From Desulfovibrio sp. (GTDB taxonomy: Bacteria; Desulfobacterota; Desulfovibrionia; Desulfovibrionales; Desulfovibrionaceae): DNA of 64,000 nucleotides. A program made the position numbers and the translations under genes. This document shows positions 35,142 to 41,805 of this stretch, one piece after another. The stretch's first letter is position 1, and each line of letters starts with the position of its first letter. The DNA is taken from contig JACRDI010000008.1 of NCBI GenBank assembly GCA_016218665.1, positions 240,680 to 304,679 on the forward strand, read 5' to 3'. The notes under the pieces were generated by a model that was not told the origin of the DNA, did not search any database, and was given only the letters and a program-made list of their open reading frames with translations.

Positions 35142-36858
35142 GCTTGCCGATCTGCTGAAGCACCCCCTGCGCGAGCTGCAGGGCGAGGTGGACGAGGCCG
35201 TGAGCCCCGAGCGCTACACCCTGCTCCGGCGCAAGATCATCGCCCTCATGGTGGCGGCCACGCTCATCCCGCTTTCGGTGATGGCGGTGCTGAACTACTA
35301 CGAGCACCAGAACGCCATGGCCAGGGAGATCCAGAACCCCCTGCGCGTGCTGGTGAACAAGACCAAGAATTCCTTCGAGCTCTTCCTGGCCGAGCGCACC
35401 AGCACCGTGAGCCTCATCGCCAGCGCCTACACCTACCAGGAACTGGCCGACCAGCAGAAGCTGGCGCGCATCTTCAGCGTCATGAAGCGCGAGTTCGAGG
35501 GCTTCGTGGACCTGGGGCTCATCGACGAGCACGGCACCCAGGTGAACTACGTGGGGCCCTACACCCTGCAGGGCAAGAACTACGCCGACCAGCGCTGGTT
35601 CCAGGAGGTGCGCCTCAAGGGCAAGTACGTGAGCGACGTGTTCATGGGCTTCCGCAAGTTTCCCCACGTCATCGTGGCCGTGCAGCACATGACCGAGGAC
35701 GGCCGCACCTGGATTCTGCGCGCCACGCTGGACACCAAGCAGTTCGAGCGCATCATCGCCAGCATGAGCCTGGAGCCCGACGCCGACGCCTTCCTGGTCA
35801 ACGGCCAGGGCCTCATGCAGACCAGCTCCAACAACTACGGCAAGGTGCTGGAGAAGGTGAGCTTCCCCCTGCCGCCCATGACCTACGAGCCCACGGTGGT
35901 CAACATGACCGACCCGCTTGGGCGCGAGGTGTTCCTGGCCTACGCCTACTTCCCCGACGCCGACTTCGTCCTCATGGCGGTAAAGCCGCGCTCCAGCTCG
36001 CTCAAGACCTGGTACACCGTGCGCGGCGACCTGCTGTTCATCTTCGTGGCCGGCGTGGCCGTGGTGCTCATCGCGGCCATGCGCGTCACCGATGCCCTCA
36101 TCCGCCGCATGAAGGAGGCCGAGGACCGGCGCGAGCTGGCCCTGCGCGAGGTGGAGCACTCCCAGAAGCTGTCCTCCATCGGCCGGCTGGCCGCGGGCGT
36201 GGCGCACGAGGTGAACAACCCGCTGGCCATCATCAACGAGAAGACCGGCCTCATGAAGGACATCCTGGACATGCAGGGCGACTTCCCGGCCAAGGCCAAG
36301 CTGCTGGCCCAGGTGGAAAGCGTGCTGCGCGCCGTGGAGCGCTGCCGGGGCATCACCCACCGCATGCTGGGCTTCGCCCGCCGCATGGACGTGAGCATCG
36401 AGGATCTGGACCTCTCCGAGCTCATCCGCGAGACCGCGGGCTTCTTGGCCAACGAGGCCATGCACCGCAAGGTGGACGTGCAGCTGGACATGGACCCCGA
36501 GCTGCCGAGGATCGTTTCCGACCGCAGCCAGCTGCAGCAAGTGTTCCTGAACCTCTTCAACAACGCCCTGGCGGCCGTGGCCGACGGCGGGAACATCACC
36601 GTCACCGCCCGGCCGGAGAGCGACGGCGTGCGCGTCTCCGTGGCCGACAACGGCTGCGGCATGAGCGAGGAGACCCTGAAGCACATCTTCGAGCCCTTCT
36701 TCACCACCAAGAAGGGCAAGGGCACGGGCCTGGGGCTCTCCATCACCTACGGCATCATCAAGCGCCTCGGCGGCGAGATCTCCGTCGAGAGCACGCAAGG
36801 CGTGGGCACCACCCTCACCATCACCCTGCCCAAGGGGCAGCGCGAGGCACTGGCATGA
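35134..36858 (+). CDS. Membrane histidine kinase with a double-Cache sensor
   Basis: Senses an extracytoplasmic ligand and autophosphorylates a histidine. The 574-residue product has a membrane helix at about 34-53 (LMVAATLIPLSVMAVL), a long periplasmic segment of about 240 residues with a Cache pattern (LIDEHGTQVNYVGPY, YADQRWFQEVRLKGKYVSDV, VAVQHM), a second helix (LLFIFVAGVAVVLIAAM) and then directly the HisKA domain with His358 in GVAHEVNNPLA, N box, and FEPFFTTKKGKGTGLGLS. No HAMP is obvious. It overlaps the NifX-like gene by 8 bases and its stop overlaps the response regulator start (ATGA). It should pair with the receiver encoded next. Confidence 0.9.
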   Translation: MRKLADLLKHPLRELQGEVDEAVSPERYTLLRRKIIALMVAATLIPLSVMAVLNYYEHQNAMAREIQNPLRVLVNKTKNSFELFLAERTSTVSLIASAYTYQELADQQKLARIFSVMKREFEGFVDLGLIDEHGTQVNYVGPYTLQGKNYADQRWFQEVRLKGKYVSDVFMGFRKFPHVIVAVQHMTEDGRTWILRATLDTKQFERIIASMSLEPDADAFLVNGQGLMQTSSNNYGKVLEKVSFPLPPMTYEPTVVNMTDPLGREVFLAYAYFPDADFVLMAVKPRSSSLKTWYTVRGDLLFIFVAGVAVVLIAAMRVTDALIRRMKEAEDRRELALREVEHSQKLSSIGRLAAGVAHEVNNPLAIINEKTGLMKDILDMQGDFPAKAKLLAQVESVLRAVERCRGITHRMLGFARRMDVSIEDLDLSELIRETAGFLANEAMHRKVDVQLDMDPELPRIVSDRSQLQQVFLNLFNNALAAVADGGNITVTARPESDGVRVSVADNGCGMSEETLKHIFEPFFTTKKGKGTGLGLSITYGIIKRLGGEISVESTQGVGTTLTITLPKGQREALA

Positions 36859-37250
36859 ACAAGAAGGACTGGAAGATTCTCCTCGTGGACGACGAGCACG
36901 AGTTCATCACCACCCTGGCCGAGCGGCTGGAGCTCCGGGGCATCACCCCGCGCGTGGCCTTTGACGGCGAATCCGCCCTGGCCGCCGTGGCCCAGGAGGA
37001 ACCCCAGGTCATCGTGCTCGATGTGCTCATGCCCGGCATAAAGGGCCTGGAGGTGCTGGAGCGCGTGAAGCGCAGCAACCCCCGCGTGCAGGTGCTGCTC
37101 CTGACCGGCCACGGCAGCACCCGCGACGGCATCGAGGGCATGCGCCTGGGCGCTTTCGACTACATGATGAAGCCGCTGAACATCGACACGCTCATCGAGA
37201 AGATGGAGTCGGCCATCGACTACGCGGGCAAGGCCGCGAACCTGGGCTAG
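36855..37250 (+). CDS. Single-domain response regulator 1
   Basis: 131 residues, only a CheY-like receiver: acidic pocket VDDEHE (11-16), phosphoacceptor Asp56 in VLDVLMPG, Thr84 in LLTGHGS, Lys106 in MKPLN. No output domain, so it acts by protein contact or as a phosphorelay intermediate. Start codon overlaps the kinase stop (ATGA), which strongly suggests that the upstream Cache kinase is its donor. Confidence 0.9.
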   Translation: MNKKDWKILLVDDEHEFITTLAERLELRGITPRVAFDGESALAAVAQEEPQVIVLDVLMPGIKGLEVLERVKRSNPRVQVLLLTGHGSTRDGIEGMRLGAFDYMMKPLNIDTLIEKMESAIDYAGKAANLG

Positions 37251-37293
37251 CACGGCCCGGCAGGCGAAAAGAGACCAAGGGGACGGAAAGATC

Positions 37294-37920
37294 ATGCGCG
37301 ACGCGCTGTTCATGGGGCGGCTTACCGCCGGGGCCACCCACGAGATGCAGAACATCCTGGCCACCATCCGCGAGTCCGGGGGACTCATGGAGGATCTGCT
37401 GGCCGTGGGCGGGGAAGGCTTCGCCCACGCGGAGCGCTTCAAGAAGGGCCTGTGCGTGCTCGCCGAGCAGGTGGAGCGCGGCATGGCCCTGTCCGAGCAG
37501 CTGAACTACTGCGCCCACGCGCCCGAGGCCACCCCGGCCGGAGCCGAGGTGAACGAGGCCATGCGCTCCCTGGTGGGGCTGTACCGCCGCGACGCCGCCA
37601 GAAAACGCGTGAACCTTGTGCTGGCCGCTGGCCGCACAGGTCTGCGCACCTCCTTGCGCGCCCTGGAGCTCATGGGCCGGGCCGGCCTGGCCCTGGACTG
37701 CGCCCTGGCGCTTTTGCCCCAGGGCAGCCAGCTCATGCTCTCCGTGGAGGAGCAGGGTGGCCTGGCCGTGCTGCGGTTGGACAGCCCGGGCTACGAGGCC
37801 CTGCGCGGGCAGGAGCCCTTTGCCGAGCTGGAGCGCCGCGCGCGCGCCCTGGGGGCCGGCGTTTCCGCCGGGCCCGGCGGGCAGGGGGTGGTGCTCTCGC
37901 TGCCCAAGCCCCAGGCCTAG
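37294..37920 (+). CDS. DHp (HisKA-like) phosphotransfer protein with a vestigial ATPase part
   Basis: The 208-residue product starts MRDALFMGRLTAGATHEMQN; His16 in AGATHEMQNILATI lies where a HisKA kinase has its phosphohistidine, and a second helix (LAEQVERGMALSEQLNYCAH) completes a helical hairpin. The C-terminal 120 residues resemble a histidine-kinase ATPase domain in length but have no N, G1 or G2 box. It probably cannot use ATP and may instead pass a phosphoryl group between the receivers encoded on both sides, as Spo0B-type proteins do (inference). GGGGACGGAAAG lies before the ATG. Confidence 0.75.
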   Translation: MRDALFMGRLTAGATHEMQNILATIRESGGLMEDLLAVGGEGFAHAERFKKGLCVLAEQVERGMALSEQLNYCAHAPEATPAGAEVNEAMRSLVGLYRRDAARKRVNLVLAAGRTGLRTSLRALELMGRAGLALDCALALLPQGSQLMLSVEEQGGLAVLRLDSPGYEALRGQEPFAELERRARALGAGVSAGPGGQGVVLSLPKPQA

Positions 37921-38050
37921 GCTTGCGCGGTTCGGCGTTGCGGGGGGGTACTTGATTTCTGGTTCAGGAGGAGTAGCATTCCAGTAGCAGCTTGACTTCA
38001 CACAGGTCCGACGCGGAGTGCACGCCGCGGCGGAAGCCAAGGAGGACATC

Positions 38051-38338
38051 ATGCTCGGAATGCTCAAAAGACTTGAGGACAGCTTCGCCGGTCTGGCCTT
38101 TGCCGAGGCCGGGGAGCGGGAAGAGGCCATGCGGATGGCCGATGTGACGGAGTGCAAGGTCGGCGTGTCGGACATGTATGCCGCCGCCGCCTTCGCCGAG
38201 GCCGGTTGCTTCGAGGAGGCCAGGGAGCTGATGGGCTGCGCGCCCAAGCGGCTCTCCCCGCCGCCCCAGGCCTGCGGATTCCTGGAATCCGTGGGGCTCT
38301 CCGGGGTGCGCGTGGCCTACGGCCTGGCGGAAGCCTAG
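38051..38338 (+). CDS. Small protein with two FAEA repeats
   Basis: 95 residues, MLGMLKRLEDSFAGLAFAEA and on. Two copies of a helix motif occur: AFAEAGEREEAMRM (16-29) and AAFAEAGCFEEARELM (46-61). The same pattern A-x-FAEA-x4-E-A/D-x-x-x-M appears at the C-terminal end of the next protein (AATFAEANDHEDADRVM, 130-146). The motif looks like a short amphipathic or TPR-like half helix. AGGAGGACATC precedes the ATG at 38051. No enzyme motif. It is likely a binding partner or adaptor for the receivers. Confidence 0.75.
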   Translation: MLGMLKRLEDSFAGLAFAEAGEREEAMRMADVTECKVGVSDMYAAAAFAEAGCFEEARELMGCAPKRLSPPPQACGFLESVGLSGVRVAYGLAEA

Positions 38339-38419
38339 CCAAAAGCCAGCCGGGGGCCGTGGGCCCTGCCGTCCGCGGTCCCCGGAACATGGCGCGCAAG
38401 CGCCAAACAAGGAGTGCAC

Positions 38420-38878
38420 ATGAGCAAGAAGATCAAGCTGCTGCTGGTTGATGACGAGGAGAATTTCGTCAACACCCTGGCCGAGCGCATGAAGATGCGC
38501 GACATGGGCTCCGATGTGGCCCACGACGGCGAGACCGCCCTGGAGATGATCAAGGACGGCACGCCCGACGTCATGGTGCTCGACCTGCGCATGCCCGGCA
38601 TCGACGGTGTCGAGGTGCTGCGCAAGGTCAAGAAGTCCCATCCGGAGGTCCAGGTCATCGTGCTCACCGGCCACGGCAGCGAGCAGGACCAGGAAGTCTG
38701 CATGCAGCTGGGCGCCTACGAGTACCACAAGAAGCCCGTGGACATCGACCGCCTGGTGAAGAGCATCAAGGGCGCCTACCGCCAGAAGATGGAGGACGCC
38801 ATGGTGGCCGCCACCTTCGCCGAGGCCAACGACCACGAGGACGCCGACCGGGTCATGCGCGAGGGCGACAAGAAGTAG
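38420..38878 (+). CDS. Single-domain response regulator 2 with an FAEA tail
   Basis: 152 residues. Receiver domain with DDEEN (11-15), phosphoacceptor Asp55 in VLDLRMPG, Thr83 in VLTGHGS and Lys105 in KKPVD, followed by a helical tail AMVAATFAEANDHEDADRVM. The tail shares its core with both repeats of the 95-residue protein upstream. AAGGAG lies 6 bases before the ATG at 38420. It is the third gene of the relay in the order kinase, receiver, DHp, FAEA protein, receiver-FAEA, receiver-kinase. Confidence 0.88.
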   Translation: MSKKIKLLLVDDEENFVNTLAERMKMRDMGSDVAHDGETALEMIKDGTPDVMVLDLRMPGIDGVEVLRKVKKSHPEVQVIVLTGHGSEQDQEVCMQLGAYEYHKKPVDIDRLVKSIKGAYRQKMEDAMVAATFAEANDHEDADRVMREGDKK

Positions 38879-38887
38879 GGCGGCCGC

Positions 38888-40120
38888 ATGAACGCCGTCC
38901 TTCTCGTCGACGACGAGCGCGACTTCGCGGATCTGCTTGCCGAACGGCTCGCGGCGCGGGGCTTCCAGGTCAAAACCGCCTACGACGGCGAGGAAGCCCT
39001 GCGCCTGGCCGCCGGGCACGAGCTCGACGTGGCCGTGCTCGACGTGAACCTGCCCGGCATCGACGGGCTGTGCGTCCTGCGCGAGCTCAAGAAGCTCAAG
39101 CCCCATGCCGAGGCCCTCATGCTCACCGGGCAGAAGGACTTGGCCACGGCCGTCCAGGGCATGAAGCTCGGCGCCACGGACTACCTCGTCAAGCCCGTGC
39201 CCATAGAACGTCTGGCCGAGGCCATCCTGCGCGCCCAGGAGCGGCGCGAGGAACGCCTGGAAGGGCAGCGCATGGCCGAGACGGCCAAGATGGCCGCCCT
39301 GGGCCACATGGCCGAGGGCGTGGCCCACGAGATCAACAACCCCGTGAACACCATGGTCAGCCTGGCCGGCTGGCTGGAGGACCTGGCCCACGACCTTGAG
39401 GCGGGCCTCAAGGCCGGGCCCACCCAGGACCCCACCCAGGACCCCGCCCAGGGGCCGGAGGCCACGGCCTCCACCGTGGCGGAAATGCTTTCCAGCGTGG
39501 CCAAGATGCGCGAGCAGGGCCAGCGGGTGAAGCAGATCACCTCCAAGCTGCTGTGCCTGTGCCAGGGCAAGGGGCCCCAGGGGCAGCGCGGGGATTGCGC
39601 CGCGCTGGCGGCGGGAGGAACCCTGGACCTGGGCCGGGTGCTCGCGGCGCTGCTGGACGAGCGCCAGGCCAGGGCCGAGGCCCAGGGCGTGAACCTGGTG
39701 CGCGCCATATCGCCCGACCTGCCCGGCCTGCCCCTGCCGCCCGCCGGCCTGCCCGGGGCGGACCTGGCCACGGCCATCGGCAACATCCTGGACAACGCGT
39801 TCGACGCCATGCCCGCCGGAGGCCAGCTCTGGCTCATCGCCGGCGCGCGCGGGCACGAGGCCCACATCGAGGTGGAGGACACGGGCCAGGGCATCCTGCC
39901 CGCGCACCTGCCCCGCGTGTTCGAGCCCTTCTTCTCCACAAAGGAAGTGGGCCAGGGCACGGGCCTGGGGCTCTCCGTCAGCTACGGCACGGTGAAGGCC
40001 CTGGGCGGCGATATCGACATCACGAGCCGGCCCGGCCAGGGCACCAAGGTCCTCGTCACCCTGCCCTGCGAGCGGTCCGGCCCGGCCGAGACGATGCCGG
40101 CTCCAGCAATGCCGGGCTGA
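38888..40120 (+). CDS. Receiver-histidine kinase hybrid
   Basis: The 410-residue product starts with a receiver (VDDERDF, Asp52 in VLDVNLPG, Lys102 in VKPVP), then a HisKA domain with His147 in GVAHEINNPVN and a HATPase with DNAFDAM, DTGQGI, FEPFFSTK and GTGLGLSVSYG. A flexible insert of about 30 residues after the first HisKA helix is encoded by a 12-bp tandem repeat (TQDPTQDPAQG). No membrane segment: a cytoplasmic kinase controlled by phosphorylation of its own N-terminal receiver. The tail is rich in proline and alanine. It is the last gene of the island. Confidence 0.9.
   Translation: MNAVLLVDDERDFADLLAERLAARGFQVKTAYDGEEALRLAAGHELDVAVLDVNLPGIDGLCVLRELKKLKPHAEALMLTGQKDLATAVQGMKLGATDYLVKPVPIERLAEAILRAQERREERLEGQRMAETAKMAALGHMAEGVAHEINNPVNTMVSLAGWLEDLAHDLEAGLKAGPTQDPTQDPAQGPEATASTVAEMLSSVAKMREQGQRVKQITSKLLCLCQGKGPQGQRGDCAALAAGGTLDLGRVLAALLDERQARAEAQGVNLVRAISPDLPGLPLPPAGLPGADLATAIGNILDNAFDAMPAGGQLWLIAGARGHEAHIEVEDTGQGILPAHLPRVFEPFFSTKEVGQGTGLGLSVSYGTVKALGGDIDITSRPGQGTKVLVTLPCERSGPAETMPAPAMPG
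39419..39452 (+). repeat. 12-bp tandem repeat in the hybrid kinase gene
   Basis: Two perfect CCCACCCAGGAC units and a third partial CCCGCCCAGG, adding the repeated residues Thr-Gln-Asp-Pro to the linker region. Prone to slippage and length variation. Confidence 0.7.
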
Positions 40121-40216
40121 GTACTCACGAAACTTCCGAATATCGTTCCGCCGGGCTTGGCCTGCGGGCGGATTTCGCGTACCATCGGGCAACCGCAATC
40201 CCCCCAGGAGGCAGCC

Positions 40217-40684
40217 ATGTCACTGCCCGTGCTCCCTTCCCGCTCGGAGCTGCTCCGGCTCATCGCGCCGTGCGGCCTGTACTGCGGCGGCTGCCTGGCC
40301 TTCGCCGGCGGAGCCATCCGCAACCACGCCCGCGCCCTGCGCGACCTTCTCGGCCCCAACTTCGGCAGCTACGCCGAGCGCATGGCGGCCATGAACCCGG
40401 CCCTGGGCCGCTACGAGGCCTTCGCGGAGGTGCTCGGTTTTCTGTCCCAGGGCTTGTGCAAGGGCTGCCGCGACGGCGGCTGCCTCATGGGCCATTGTGG
40501 CGTGCGCGAATGCGCCCTGCGGCGGGAGATGGACTTCTGCGGCCTGTGCCCGGACTTCCCCTGCGAGCATCCCGGCCTGCCCGAGTCGCTTGTGGAGCGC
40601 TGGCGCAAGAACGGGGAGATCCTGCGCGACAGGGGGCCGGCGGGCTTCCTGGAGCTGGTGCGCACCCGGCCGCGCTATCCCTGA
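40217..40684 (+). CDS. DUF3795-like cysteine-rich protein
   Basis: The 155-residue product has many cysteines in pairs: APCGLYCGGC near residue 20, CKGCRDGGCLMGHCGVRECA in the middle and CGLCPDFPCEH. This is the pattern of DUF3795 proteins in anaerobes, probably metal- or FeS-binding. CAGGAGG precedes the ATG at 40217. It is convergent with the deacetylase gene (17 bases between stops) and separate from the phosphorelay upstream by 96 bases. Function unknown. Confidence 0.8.
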   Translation: MSLPVLPSRSELLRLIAPCGLYCGGCLAFAGGAIRNHARALRDLLGPNFGSYAERMAAMNPALGRYEAFAEVLGFLSQGLCKGCRDGGCLMGHCGVRECALRREMDFCGLCPDFPCEHPGLPESLVERWRKNGEILRDRGPAGFLELVRTRPRYP

Positions 40685-40701
40685 TCCCCCCTTGGGGCCC
40701 T

Positions 40702-41805
40702 TCAGGGGTGCTTGGGCGAGGGCTTGAGGCGTTCGCCCGTGCCCCAGGCCGCAAACATGTCGTCGTAGATGGCGTTGTCGCCGGGGAAGCTGAAGAAGCC
40801 TTCGGGCACGGTCTGCGCATGGCCCGTGGCCAGCAGCTCGCTCACGGTGGCCGTGGCGTAGCCCTTGCGCGCCAGCAGGGGCAGCAGCCTGCGCAGCACC
40901 TCGGCCGTGTCCTTGGGCACGGCGTTGGCGTGCAGCAGCACGATGGAGCCCGGCCGCACGGCGTCGGCGATGGCCTGGGCGCGCGCCTGGGCGTTGCCGT
41001 GGCCTCCCTCGCCCACCACATCCCACTGGATGACCGCAAGGCCGTTGTGGTTCAGCAGCCTGGCCACCTCGGCCCCGCCCCGGCCGAACGGCAGGCGGAA
41101 CAGCCGCATGGGGCCGCGGCCCATGGGGGGCATTCCCTTGGCCGTCAGCCTGCGGTCCAGCTCTTGCTCCAGCAATTCGTACTGGGCGGCGGTCCAGTCC
41201 AACTGGCGCTGGCGGAACTCCGCCGGGGCCACCTCCATGTTGGCGTGGCTCCAGCTGTGGCTGCCGAACTCGAAGCGCCTGTCGGCCAGGAGCTGCAGCG
41301 TGCGCTCCGGGTGCGAGCGCATCCACTTGCCCCCGGCGAAGAACGTCGCCTTGGCGTTCGCCGCGCGCAGGGCGTCCACCAGGCGCGCGTCGTAGCCCGC
41401 CACCGTGGCCGCGCGTTCGCAGAGGTCGAAGGTGAGGGCCACGCGCTTGTCGCCCGCGGGCAGCTGCACCCTGCGGATGATGCCGCGCCAGGCGTCCGGC
41501 AGGCGCGGTGCGGACTCCACGGGCGCGGTGCGGGCCGGGGCGTTGGCGTCGGGCTGGGGCAGGTGGCGCATGGCGCGCTCGGCCTTGGCCTGGGCGGGGT
41601 CTTTCGGCTCGGCCAGCTGCTCGGCGCTCCACAGGGACAGGGGGCCAGCGGGCCTGGGCGCGGGCGCTGCGGGGCCTGCGGCGCGCGGCTTTGCCGGCGT
41701 GGCGGCGGCCTGCGCGGCGGGCACGCAGACACTTGGCGCGGCAAGCGCAACAGACAACAACAAGGTCAGCAACGGGGCCCTCGCGGTGGCAAAACGTTCG
41801 GTCAT
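40702..41805 (-). CDS. Secreted polysaccharide deacetylase (NodB domain)
   Basis: Removes N- or O-acetyl groups from a glycan outside the cytoplasm. The 367-residue product has a Sec signal peptide (MTERFATARAPLLTLLLSVA and on), a Pro/Ala-rich linker to about residue 100, then a NodB domain with RVALTFDLCE (the usual TFDDG becomes TFDLCE but the first Asp is kept), HSWSH (histidine pair), FRLPFGRGG and VIQWDV, ending with HANAVPKDTAEVL. It is the last gene of the long minus-strand glycan operon; its start overlaps the stop of the YfhO-like gene (ATGA). Its presence suggests the cluster's polymer contains an acetylated sugar. Confidence 0.88.
   Translation of the reverse strand: MTERFATARAPLLTLLLSVALAAPSVCVPAAQAAATPAKPRAAGPAAPAPRPAGPLSLWSAEQLAEPKDPAQAKAERAMRHLPQPDANAPARTAPVESAPRLPDAWRGIIRRVQLPAGDKRVALTFDLCERAATVAGYDARLVDALRAANAKATFFAGGKWMRSHPERTLQLLADRRFEFGSHSWSHANMEVAPAEFRQRQLDWTAAQYELLEQELDRRLTAKGMPPMGRGPMRLFRLPFGRGGAEVARLLNHNGLAVIQWDVVGEGGHGNAQARAQAIADAVRPGSIVLLHANAVPKDTAEVLRRLLPLLARKGYATATVSELLATGHAQTVPEGFFSFPGDNAIYDDMFAAWGTGERLKPSPKHP

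Noticed and set aside
37964..40198. 744-codon open frame on the minus strand opposite the receiver and hybrid kinase genes
   Set aside because: Receivers and kinase on the plus strand have full motifs; the minus frame is His/Gly/Leu-rich shadow.
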